A stretch of DNA of 6,326 nucleotides from Calditrichota bacterium. Its GTDB lineage: Bacteria > Calditrichota > Calditrichia > Calditrichales > Calditrichaceae. The translations under genes and the position numbers were made by a program. The stretch is taken from contig JAJRSN010000160.1 in assembly GCA_024278715.1 (NCBI GenBank), positions 1 through 6,326 on the forward strand, given 5' to 3'. How positions within the stretch are numbered: the stretch's first letter is position 1; every line of letters starts with the position of its first letter. Under the pieces are notes generated by a model that saw only the letters and a program-made list of their open reading frames with translations, searched no databases and was not told the origin of the DNA. Shown in pieces: positions 1 through 6,072 of the stretch.

Positions 1-1
1 A

Positions 2-631
2 TTAGCCGATTTGATGCTGGTTGCCGCCAAAGAGGTCGAAACTCCCATTGCGCGGCTGGCGCAAATGGCAAGGGCGGTGGGAATCCATTTGATTGTGGCT
101 ACGCAGCGTCCCAGCGTGGATGTGATTACCGGCGTGATTAAAGCTAATTTTTCGGCGCGGGTCGCATATCTGGTTTCGAGTAAAGTCGATTCGCGAACCA
201 TTCTTGATATCAACGGAGCGGAGCAATTGTTGGGTAACGGCGATATGTTATATCAGCCGCCGGGAAGTCCGAAACCCATTCGCTTGCAGAACCCTTTTGT
301 CACCACGGAAGAGGTGGAGCGGGTTATTCGCCACATCAGCAGACAACCGAAGCTTCCCTATTACAGCATTCCTCAGCCCGGAAGCTCCACGGGTATCGGA
401 GCGGGCGACGATATGATGGATCGCGATCCCTTATATGAAGAGGCGAGAGCCATTGTGGTCAGGCACCAGCAGGGATCCATCTCGTTTCTGCAGCGTAGAT
501 TGAAGATAGGTTTTTCACGAGCCGCGCGAATAATGGATGAATTGGAACGCGACGGCATTGTGGGTCCCGCCGAAGGAAGTAAACCGCGGCAGGTTTTGAT
601 TACGCTACAAGAATTACAAAATATGCGTTAG
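2..631 (+). CDS. ftsK: DNA translocase FtsK, C-terminal part (5' end outside the window)
   Basis: FtsK is a septum-anchored hexameric ATPase that pumps DNA to clear and resolve chromosome termini at division. The frame is open from base 2 and already codes for L-A-D-L-M at the edge. In the family this follows the Walker B D-E pair, so the cut falls just after Walker B and all upstream domains lie outside. Visible next are the RecA-fold stretch ARLAQMARAVGIHLIVATQR, then PSVDVITGVIKANF, SRTILDINGAEQLLGNGDML and the end of the motor. A glycine/serine-rich linker (about 370-410) follows. The gamma winged-helix domain begins at DPLYEEA (about 425) and includes the helix FSRAARIMDELERDGIV. In characterised FtsK this domain reads KOPS sequences and contacts XerD. 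The stop TAG ends at 631, and its last base starts the Shine-Dalgarno of the next gene. The 209 visible codons show no frameshift. The similarity to SpoIIIE/FtsK family members is unmistakable; the division role is inferred from the family. Confidence 0.97.
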   Translation, partial: LADLMLVAAKEVETPIARLAQMARAVGIHLIVATQRPSVDVITGVIKANFSARVAYLVSSKVDSRTILDINGAEQLLGNGDMLYQPPGSPKPIRLQNPFVTTEEVERVIRHISRQPKLPYYSIPQPGSSTGIGAGDDMMDRDPLYEEARAIVVRHQQGSISFLQRRLKIGFSRAARIMDELERDGIVGPAEGSKPRQVLITLQELQNMR

Positions 632-638
632 GAGAACT

Positions 639-1277
639 ATGCGGACTAAAATTATCATCGGCTTTATTGTCTTAATCGCCATAAATACGGTTTTTGCGAT
701 TGACGTGAAAGATATCATCAAAAAACTGCAAAAAAAATATGATGATATCGAAAACTTTAAAGCGACGTTCGAAAAGGTCGAAACCTTTCAGTTGACCGGC
801 TCTGTTTCCAAAACCGAAGGGACGTTGTATGTAAAAGACGGTAAAAAATATCGTTTTGAAACCGACGACCAGTTAATTGTCAGCGACGGCAAAACAGTGT
901 GGACTTACAATCGGATAAACAATCAGGTTTTAATCGATCGCGTACGGAAGAATTCCGGAGTTTTATTACCGCGGGACATCTTATTTAAATATCCTAAAAC
1001 CCACTACGCCACCCTTCTCGGTGAGGATAAAATTCGAGGCAAAAAAGTTTACGTTGTTAAATTGGATCCCAAAGAAGATGTGCACGGTTATTTCAGCTCT
1101 TTAAAAGTCTGGATTCAGGACCACGAATGGCAGATCGTTAAAATTGAAATTACGGATTTGAACGGTAATAAATCGATATTTAATCTGTCGAACATCGATA
1201 CTAAAAACAGACTCGCCGACAGTCTATTCAGTTTTACGCCGACATCGGAAATGAATGTTGTTGATATGCGTCAATAA
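639..1277 (+). CDS. lolA: LolA-family outer-membrane lipoprotein carrier protein
   Basis: LolA is a periplasmic chaperone that takes lipoproteins released by the inner-membrane LolCDE transporter and carries them to the outer membrane. The 212-residue product is of normal family length. It starts with a signal peptide: basic MRTK, a hydrophobic core to about residue 16, and a likely cleavage after V-F-A at residue 20. The mature part shows the LolA pattern: FKATFEKVE (40-48), GTLYVKDGKKYRFE (61-74), VSDGKTVWTYNRINNQVLI (81-99), the late DLNGNKSIFNLSNID (173-187) and F-S-F-T-P near the end. No lipobox cysteine is present, so it should be soluble. The start ATG is 4 bases after GGAG (631-634), which overlaps the ftsK stop. 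This spacing and the 7-base gap imply translational coupling in one transcript. ftsK followed by lolA is a known arrangement in other Gram-negatives. A lolB partner is not seen. Family assignment is firm; the cargo is unknown. Confidence 0.9.
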   Translation: MRTKIIIGFIVLIAINTVFAIDVKDIIKKLQKKYDDIENFKATFEKVETFQLTGSVSKTEGTLYVKDGKKYRFETDDQLIVSDGKTVWTYNRINNQVLIDRVRKNSGVLLPRDILFKYPKTHYATLLGEDKIRGKKVYVVKLDPKEDVHGYFSSLKVWIQDHEWQIVKIEITDLNGNKSIFNLSNIDTKNRLADSLFSFTPTSEMNVVDMRQ

Positions 1278-1292
1278 CGGGTTGAGGACTGA

Positions 1293-2117
1293 ATGAATAA
1301 ACCTGAATTTATTGATCTTCATTCTCACTTTGTTTTTGGGCTGGACGACGGCGCGCGTGATCTGGATGAGACCCTGGCGATGGTCGAACAGGCGGCGTCT
1401 TTAAATATAAAACACTTGTTGGCTACTCCGCATGCTACCGATTTAACCGACGATGTGTTCAGCGATCAGCTTTTGCGGAGATTCAGGTTTGTTAAATCGG
1501 AAATTGAAAAAGCGGGAATTCCGGTAAAACTGTCGCTCGCCGCGGAATTGTTTTTTAGCAGGCGAATTCTGGAATGGTTCCATTATCCCTGGACGACCTT
1601 CGATAATAATTTGCGCTATTTGTTGTTTGAATTGCCTTTGTACGATCTTCCGGATGACGTCGGCGATTTGATTTTTCAATGCCGTCTGAAAGGCATTACT
1701 CCGATTCTGGCTCATCCCGAACGTTATGTGTATTTACACGATAAATTAAGTAAATTATACACCTGGTTTCAGCAGGGATGCTTAATACAGATAAACGCGG
1801 GCAGCGTTACCGGACAATTCGGAGCGTCTATTCAAAATGTAGCCTTAAACCTTATTAAGGGTCGGTTCGTGCATTTTATCGCTTCCGACGCTCACGAGAC
1901 GGAACGTCGGAGTTACAAAACGCTTATAGAAGCCCGATCCGAATTGAGAAGGATTGTTGACGAAGAAACGCTTAACGCCCTGTTTTACTCCAATCCAAAA
2001 AAGGCGTTAAACGGCGAGACAATCAAGAGCGGAGAGGTTAAAGACGATTTTTTTGCTCCGCGCAGCGAACAAATAAAACGCTGGGTGAAGTTTATTAAGA
2101 GACGATTATTTCCTTAA
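1293..2117 (+). CDS. PHP-domain tyrosine-protein phosphatase, CpsB/YwqE family
   Basis: The family comprises metal-dependent phosphotyrosine phosphatases that dephosphorylate BY-kinases and so regulate capsule or exopolysaccharide synthesis. It is unrelated to the Wzb-type low-molecular-weight enzymes. The 274-residue cytoplasmic product has no signal peptide. It shows the PHP metal-site motifs in order: D-L-H-S-H (8-12), L-D-D-G-A-R-D (17-23), L-A-T-P-H (43-47), A-A-E-L-F-F (83-88), LLFELP (110-115), ILAHPERY (138-145), the INAGSVTGQFG stretch (167-177) and ASDAH (197-201). Likely metal ligands are H10, H12, E85, H141, D199 and H201, all present. It ends with a basic, aromatic tail (about 258-274: R, K, W, F, P). 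GAGGA (1284-1288) sits 4 bases before the ATG, and the gap to lolA is 15 bases. Its position just ahead of the Wzc-like kinase gene points to that kinase as its substrate; this is inferred. Another PHP hydrolase activity is possible but less likely given these motifs. Confidence 0.9.
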   Translation: MNKPEFIDLHSHFVFGLDDGARDLDETLAMVEQAASLNIKHLLATPHATDLTDDVFSDQLLRRFRFVKSEIEKAGIPVKLSLAAELFFSRRILEWFHYPWTTFDNNLRYLLFELPLYDLPDDVGDLIFQCRLKGITPILAHPERYVYLHDKLSKLYTWFQQGCLIQINAGSVTGQFGASIQNVALNLIKGRFVHFIASDAHETERRSYKTLIEARSELRRIVDEETLNALFYSNPKKALNGETIKSGEVKDDFFAPRSEQIKRWVKFIKRRLFP

Positions 2118-2126
2118 AGTTGCGGA

Positions 2127-2150
2127 ATTTCTGTTTCGACAATCAGAAAT
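2127..2150. repeat. Short inverted repeat around the candidate -35 box
   Basis: ATTTCTG (2127-2133) and CAGAAAT (2144-2150) are perfect 7-base arms with a 10-base centre. The TCGACA element lies within the centre. No T-run follows and the arms are AT-rich, so a terminator is unlikely; an operator for a dimeric regulator is possible. A 7-base dyad in a short AT-rich gap can also arise by chance. Confidence 0.4.
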
Positions 2151-2164
2151 AGTTAAAATATAAA
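2136..2164 (+). promoter_or_regulatory. Candidate sigma70-like promoter for the wzc-like gene
   Basis: TCGACA at 2136-2141 (5 of 6 matches to TTGACA) and TATAAA at 2159-2164 (5 of 6 to TATAAT) are separated by 17 bases. Transcription would start near 2171 and give a leader of about 24 bases containing the Shine-Dalgarno. It lies in the 77-base gap where gene packing first loosens. The consensus fit is good, but the host's housekeeping sigma preference is unknown. Confidence 0.4.
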
Positions 2165-2177
2165 TTAAAAGGAATCC

Positions 2178-2197
2178 GGAGGCAGGGAAGAGACGTG
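2178..2197 (+). promoter_or_regulatory. Distant Shine-Dalgarno and GTG start of the wzc-like gene
   Basis: The frame is closed upstream by an in-frame TAG at 2150-2152. Between it and the conserved N-terminus the only usable start codon is GTG at 2195; the next in-frame ATG is codon 73, inside the Wzz domain. GGAGG at 2178-2182 is a strong Shine-Dalgarno but lies 12 bases from the GTG, longer than the usual 5-9. The weaker purine run GGGAAG (2185-2190) is closer. Both features suggest restrained translation. Confidence 0.7.
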
Positions 2198-4471
2198 GAA
2201 AATCAAGTCCCAAGTCCGATCGAAAATGAATTTTTCGAAGGTCAGGAACAGCCCTTACAATTAACCGATTATTTAAGAATTCTCTATCGCGGTCGTTGGA
2301 TAATTACGCTTTCTTTTATAATTGTTTTCACGGCGACGGTTTATTACACCTTTACCGCCTCGCCCACTTATGAGGCGACGACCACATTGCTCATCGAAAG
2401 CAGCGATTCCATGGAGCGTTCTCTGTTTAATATGACTTATCTGGGCAATCAATCTAATTTGCTGACTAATCAAATCGAAATTCTTAAAAGCCGCAATATA
2501 GCCGAACGGGTTGTGCGCCGGTTGAGCGAATCAGACGTTAGGGATTCGATCAGTTTTTTCAAGCCGCTGGAAGACGGAACTCAATTGCCGTTTAGCAGTT
2601 GTGTGCAAATTGTGACGGGTAGTCTGGAAGTGGAACCGAAACGCGACACGGATATCATTACCTTAAAATATCAGGCGGGTTCTTCTTTTGAAGCCGCTTA
2701 TATCGCCAATGTAATTGCCGAAGAGTTCGCCGAACAAAACGCCGAAACCAATCGTCTTGAAGTAAGCGAGATGCGCAAATTTATCGAATCGCGTTTAAAG
2801 ATTAAGGCGCAGGAACTGAAAAAGTCCGAGGAAAAACTTCGCGCTTATCAGGAAAGAGAAAAGATCGCCAGTCTGGATGCCGAAACCTCGGAACTGGTTA
2901 CCAGACTCTCGGAAGCCGAATCGATGCTGGAACAGGCTCGGATTGATCTGGAAACAAAAGAGGGTTTAAAGAAGAGTCTGGAAAAAAAATTGGAAGAACG
3001 TAAGAAAACGCTACCCAAAAATTTAAGCGAAATTTCTACTCCTTACATTCAATCCTTACAACAAGAATTGGCAAAAGTGGTCGCCGATCGAACCATTTAT
3101 GTAACGGCTCTTCAGTCGGAAGCGCAGGGCAACAAAAAAGAATTTTTCGAAAACACATTGCGCCAATACGACGAAAAAATAAAGGCGTTAAAAAATAAAT
3201 TGCAGGAAGAAGCGGAAAAGATCGTTTCTTTTAGCATGATTTCGGATCCTTTGCAAATTTCACAGGATTTGGTTACGCAACTGATCAATTTAAGCGCAGA
3301 GATTCCCGCTGTTCAGGCTAAAATCAATGCTCTGGAGGGAGTGCTTAGAAAATACAATTCCCATCTTGAAGAGCTTCCGGAAAGAGTTCTTGAATTAGCC
3401 CGCTTGGAGCGCAGAAAGCAGGTTGACGAGCAGACTTACATGATGTTAACCCAAAAGTTGGAAGAGACCAAAATTCAGGAATCGGCTCAGGCGCGCAATG
3501 TAAGAATTATCGACCGGGCGATATCTCCCATAAGACCCGTGAAACCCAACGTCCGGATGAACATGATGCTTGGCGCTTTGCTCGGGCTTGGTCTGGGCGT
3601 GGGATTGACATTTATGATTGAATATCTCGATCGCTCCGTGCGTAAACCCGAAGACCTGGAAAGAATGGGATTAAACGTATTAGCCACCATTCCAAAGATC
3701 GAAACAGAAAAAATGGAAAAATCCAAAAAGCGGCTGAGCGACGGCGCAAGGATTGAAGCGCGTTTAATTACCCACATCGATCCCAAATCTCCGGTTTCCG
3801 AAGCCTACCGTACTTTGCGCACCAATTTGCAATTCAGCAAGGTGGAAAAAGAATTAAAAACCATTCTTGTTACCAGCGCGGGACCGAAAGAAGGAAAATC
3901 GACTACCGTAGCCAATCTGGCGATTGCCATGGCTCAGGCGGGAAATCGGGTAATGCTGATCGACGGCGACCTGCGCCGTCCCATTCTTCACTCGGTTTTC
4001 GGCATGGATAAGGAAGAAGGATTAACCAATTATCTTGCAGGCTCTCTTAAATATGACGACTTGTTAAAAGATACCATTGTCGAGAACCTTAAGCTGATCA
4101 CCAGCGGAATTTTACCGCCGAATCCTTCCGAATTATTGGCGACAAATAAAATGACCGATTTGCTGAAACGTTTGCAGGATGAATTCGACATCGTTCTTTT
4201 GGATAGTCCGCCGGTTATTGCTGTAACCGACGCCTCGATCCTCAGCACCAAAGCGGACGGCACTTTGCTGGTTGTTTATGCGGGTCAAACGGAACGCGAC
4301 GCCATAAAACGTGCCAAGAACATGTTATCTTCCATTTCAAGCCGCTTGTTGGGAATAGTATTAAACGGTTTTGATGTTCAGGGTATTTACGGCTCTTATT
4401 ATTATTACTATTATCATCAATATTACGGACAATCGTCCAAAAGAAAAGGGCGCAGATTTGCCGGTTTATGA
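2195..4471 (+). CDS. Wzc-like polysaccharide co-polymerase with fused BY-kinase
   Basis: This inner-membrane protein sets polymer length and drives export of capsule or exopolysaccharide; its cytoplasmic domain is a bacterial tyrosine kinase. The 758 residues read as follows. A short cytoplasmic N-terminus is followed by a Wzz domain with transmembrane helix 1 at about 35-53. A periplasmic part of about 400 residues is rich in charged coiled coil (about 190-275, 315-345, 375-430). The proline motif PIRPVKPN (445-452) leads into transmembrane helix 2 (about 455-475), then IEYLDRSVRKPEDLE. The kinase has the oligomerisation motif E536-x2-R539-x2-R542, Walker A GPKEGKST (563-570), Walker A' VMLIDGDLRRP (586-596) and Walker B IVLLDSPP (666-673). 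The tail carries Y732, Y735-740 and Y743-744, then a basic end. All key residues are present. The length is close to Escherichia coli Wzc, and the one-chain arrangement matches the proteobacterial rather than the split Firmicutes form. The start is a GTG, the only option. The neighbouring PHP phosphatase is its likely antagonist. Confidence 0.95.
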   Translation: MENQVPSPIENEFFEGQEQPLQLTDYLRILYRGRWIITLSFIIVFTATVYYTFTASPTYEATTTLLIESSDSMERSLFNMTYLGNQSNLLTNQIEILKSRNIAERVVRRLSESDVRDSISFFKPLEDGTQLPFSSCVQIVTGSLEVEPKRDTDIITLKYQAGSSFEAAYIANVIAEEFAEQNAETNRLEVSEMRKFIESRLKIKAQELKKSEEKLRAYQEREKIASLDAETSELVTRLSEAESMLEQARIDLETKEGLKKSLEKKLEERKKTLPKNLSEISTPYIQSLQQELAKVVADRTIYVTALQSEAQGNKKEFFENTLRQYDEKIKALKNKLQEEAEKIVSFSMISDPLQISQDLVTQLINLSAEIPAVQAKINALEGVLRKYNSHLEELPERVLELARLERRKQVDEQTYMMLTQKLEETKIQESAQARNVRIIDRAISPIRPVKPNVRMNMMLGALLGLGLGVGLTFMIEYLDRSVRKPEDLERMGLNVLATIPKIETEKMEKSKKRLSDGARIEARLITHIDPKSPVSEAYRTLRTNLQFSKVEKELKTILVTSAGPKEGKSTTVANLAIAMAQAGNRVMLIDGDLRRPILHSVFGMDKEEGLTNYLAGSLKYDDLLKDTIVENLKLITSGILPPNPSELLATNKMTDLLKRLQDEFDIVLLDSPPVIAVTDASILSTKADGTLLVVYAGQTERDAIKRAKNMLSSISSRLLGIVLNGFDVQGIYGSYYYYYYHQYYGQSSKRKGRRFAGL
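4396..4414 (+). repeat. Tyrosine-codon run (TAT/TAC) in the kinase tail
   Basis: Codons 735-740 of the wzc-like gene (4397-4414) are TAT TAT TAT TAC TAT TAT, a near-perfect trinucleotide repeat coding six tyrosines. CAT CAA and two more tyrosine codons (4421-4426) follow. Length changes by whole units would alter the number of phosphorylation sites without shifting the frame. Confidence 0.8.
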
Positions 4472-4545
4472 AATTCACAAGAAAAATTTTTAATTTTTAA
4501 AGTCAACTTGAAATCTGTCGTATTAAAATGAGTCAAATAAGGTTG

Positions 4546-4562
4546 GTTGATCATTAGTTGAT
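4546..4562. repeat. Direct repeat GTTGAT, 11-base period, upstream of ugd
   Basis: GTTGAT occurs at 4546-4551 and again at 4557-4562, starts 11 bases apart, or about one helical turn. It lies in the 150-base gap before ugd. A weak promoter-like pair TTGATC (4547-4552) and GATAAA (4571-4576), 18 bases apart with 4 of 6 matches each, overlaps it. It could be an activator or repressor site; chance is also plausible. Confidence 0.25.
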
Positions 4563-4579
4563 TTCTTCCCGATAAAGGA

Positions 4580-4609
4580 ATGAAGGTTAAAAAAAAAGTT
4601 AAAAGATAA
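4580..4609 (+). CDS. Possible 9-codon lysine-rich leader mini-ORF
   Basis: An ATG at 4580 opens a reading frame coding MKVKKKVKR and ending in TAA at 4607-4609. Five of nine residues are lysine and one is arginine. The stop abuts and overlaps the AAAGGAGA Shine-Dalgarno stretch of ugd (4608-4615), so a ribosome finishing it would cover the ugd start region. Against it, its own AAGGA lies directly against the ATG with no proper spacing, and the AT/A-rich context makes such a frame easy to get by chance. No tandem control codons or attenuator hairpins were found. Confidence 0.15.
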   Translation: MKVKKKVKR

Positions 4610-4621
4610 AGGAGACAGTCT

Positions 4622-5956
4622 ATGAGAATTGCCGTTGTTGGCACCGGATATGTTGGACTTGTGGCGGGAACATGCTTTGCCGATGTGGGCAATGACGTGA
4701 TTTGCGTGGATAAAGACGTTGAAAAAATCAAAATGTTAAAAGCCGGTCGGATACCCATTTACGAACCCGGACTTGAGGAGATGGTTAAACGGAATTACGA
4801 CCAGGAGCGTCTTTCGTTTTCTACCGATATTAAAGAAGCGGTTCAAAAATCAAAAATTATTTTTATTGCGGTCGGCACTCCGCCCAATGAAGACGGATCG
4901 GCTGACCTTCAGCATGTTTTAGCCGTTGCCAAAGAAATCGGAAAACACATGAACGATTTTAAGGTAATCGTCAACAAGAGCACGGTTCCGGTTGGCACCG
5001 CGGACAGGGTAAAAGAAGAAGTCAGTAAATACACAAAACACGATTTCGCGGTTGTCTCCAATCCCGAATTCCTTAAGGAGGGAGCGGCAATCGATGACTT
5101 TCTCAAACCCGATCGCGTAGTGATCGGTACGGATAACGAAGAAGTAGCCGAATTAATGCGCGACTTGTACGCGCCGTTTGTAAGAACAGGCAAGCCGATA
5201 ATAATAATGGATATCCGCAGCGCGGAATTGACCAAATACGCGGCTAACGCCATGTTAGCCACCAAAATTTCGTTTATTAACGAAATCGCGAACTTTTGCG
5301 AAAAAGTGGGAGCCGATGTCGATATGGTGCGCAAGGGCATCGGAACGGACCGCCGGATCGGACCATACTTTATTTTTCCCGGAACCGGTTATGGCGGATC
5401 ATGCTTTCCGAAAGACGTTAAAGCCATCATCCGCACGGCGCGTACCTACGGAATGAACCTGCAAATTTTAGAAGCCGTTGAAGCCGTAAACGAGCGGCAA
5501 AAAACGATTCTTCTAAATAAAATTAAAAATTACTTCAACGGCAATCTTTCGGGAAAAACCGTCGCGGTTTGGGGACTTTCCTTTAAACCCAATACCGACG
5601 ATATGCGCGAAGCTCCCGCCATCGCTTTAATCCGCGCTCTGGTCAAAGAGGGCGCAAAAATAAAAGCCCATGATCCCGAAGCTTTAAAAGAAGCCGAATG
5701 GAGATTTGAAGACATTCTGAACAAAGAATTGTTTCTCATTAATAAACGATATAACGCCCTGGAAGGAGCCGACGCTTTGGTGATAATGACCGAATGGAAC
5801 GAATTTCGCGAACCGGATTTTTATCTGATTAAAGAGCTGTTGAAACATCCGGCGATCTTTGACGGACGAAATCTTTACGACCCGAAGAGAATGGCGCGCC
5901 TGGGCATAGATTATTTTCCGATAGGACGTCCGCCTTCAACAAAATTCAAAAAATAA
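4622..5956 (+). CDS. ugd: UDP-glucose 6-dehydrogenase
   Basis: The enzyme oxidises UDP-glucose twice with NAD+ to UDP-glucuronate, a cytoplasmic precursor of acidic polysaccharides. The 444-residue product is of usual length. The N-terminal Rossmann domain has GTGYVGLVAG (7-16) and the acidic V-D-K-D end of strand 2 (29-32). The central region has VGTPPNEDGSADL (84-96), NKSTVPVGT (118-126) and NPEFLKEGAAIDDF (147-160), including E149 and E153. K205 and N209 of KYAAN follow, then GTGYGGSCFPKD (254-265) with the catalytic cysteine C261. The C-terminal UDP-binding domain has WGLSFKPNTDDMREAP (317-332) and FDGRNLYD (413-420). All catalytic residues are intact. The sequence resembles the TuaD/RkpK class. 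GGAG (4611-4614) is 7 bases from the ATG. The long A/T-rich gap upstream suggests its own promoter or processing. Placed after the wzc-like gene, it probably supplies the same polymer; Ugd enzymes are known BY-kinase substrates in other bacteria. Confidence 0.96.
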   Translation: MRIAVVGTGYVGLVAGTCFADVGNDVICVDKDVEKIKMLKAGRIPIYEPGLEEMVKRNYDQERLSFSTDIKEAVQKSKIIFIAVGTPPNEDGSADLQHVLAVAKEIGKHMNDFKVIVNKSTVPVGTADRVKEEVSKYTKHDFAVVSNPEFLKEGAAIDDFLKPDRVVIGTDNEEVAELMRDLYAPFVRTGKPIIIMDIRSAELTKYAANAMLATKISFINEIANFCEKVGADVDMVRKGIGTDRRIGPYFIFPGTGYGGSCFPKDVKAIIRTARTYGMNLQILEAVEAVNERQKTILLNKIKNYFNGNLSGKTVAVWGLSFKPNTDDMREAPAIALIRALVKEGAKIKAHDPEALKEAEWRFEDILNKELFLINKRYNALEGADALVIMTEWNEFREPDFYLIKELLKHPAIFDGRNLYDPKRMARLGIDYFPIGRPPSTKFKK

Positions 5957-5975
5957 ACGACGCGTAAAAACAGTA

Positions 5976-6029
5976 ATCGCCGATTGTTCAGAACGCTCAA
6001 ATTGCGGTACATCGGCGCTCGTTCTTGAA
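5976..6029 (+). repeat. Two interleaved inverted repeats in the ugd/wbpA-like gap
   Basis: CGCCGAT (5978-5984) is complementary to ATCGGCG (6011-6017). TTCAGAACG (5987-5995) is complementary to CGTTCTTGAA (6020-6029) with one bulged base. The two helices interleave, so on RNA they would form either a pseudoknot or one helix with the other in some other shape. The same stretch also reads as an imperfect direct repeat, 5976-5989 against 6011-6024, with 11 of 14 matches. There is no T-run, so it is not a simple terminator. Chance matches of 7 bases in a gap this size are not rare. Confidence 0.3.
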
Positions 6030-6054
6030 ATTAAACCGGAATCAAAGTTGTAAT
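6025..6054 (+). promoter_or_regulatory. Weak promoter candidate before the wbpA-like gene
   Basis: TTGAAA (6025-6030, 5 of 6) and TGTAAT (6049-6054, 5 of 6) lie 18 bases apart. The -10 lacks the important second-position A, and transcription would begin near 6061, right at the Shine-Dalgarno GGAG. The leader would therefore be very short. This is a speculative assignment. Confidence 0.22.
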
Positions 6055-6072
6055 TAGCATGGAGTAATAAAA

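Noticed and set aside
2127..2158. The same dyad before wzc read as a rho-independent terminator
   Set aside because: The arms are AT-rich and no T-run follows, so it fits an operator or chance better.
4482..4498. A/T-only inverted repeat (AAAAATT, 3-base loop, AATTTTT) after the wzc-like gene as a terminator
   Set aside because: The stem contains no G or C pairs, so it would be too weak for intrinsic termination. Such runs are common in AT-rich gaps.
4508..4529. Promoter from TTGAAA (4508-4513) and TAAAAT (4524-4529)
   Set aside because: The spacing is 10 bases, far from 16-18, and no other -35 match lies at the right distance from TAAAAT.
4423..4758. Antisense open frame of 111 codons spanning the gap and the start of ugd
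   Set aside because: It overlaps two real genes and has no recognisable domain; the AT-rich gap simply lacks stops in this frame.
4909..5340. Antisense open frame of 143 codons inside ugd
   Set aside because: It lies wholly opposite a well-conserved enzyme, has a low-complexity serine/isoleucine/leucine-rich product with no recognisable motif and shows no Shine-Dalgarno of note. It is a shadow of the ugd codon pattern.
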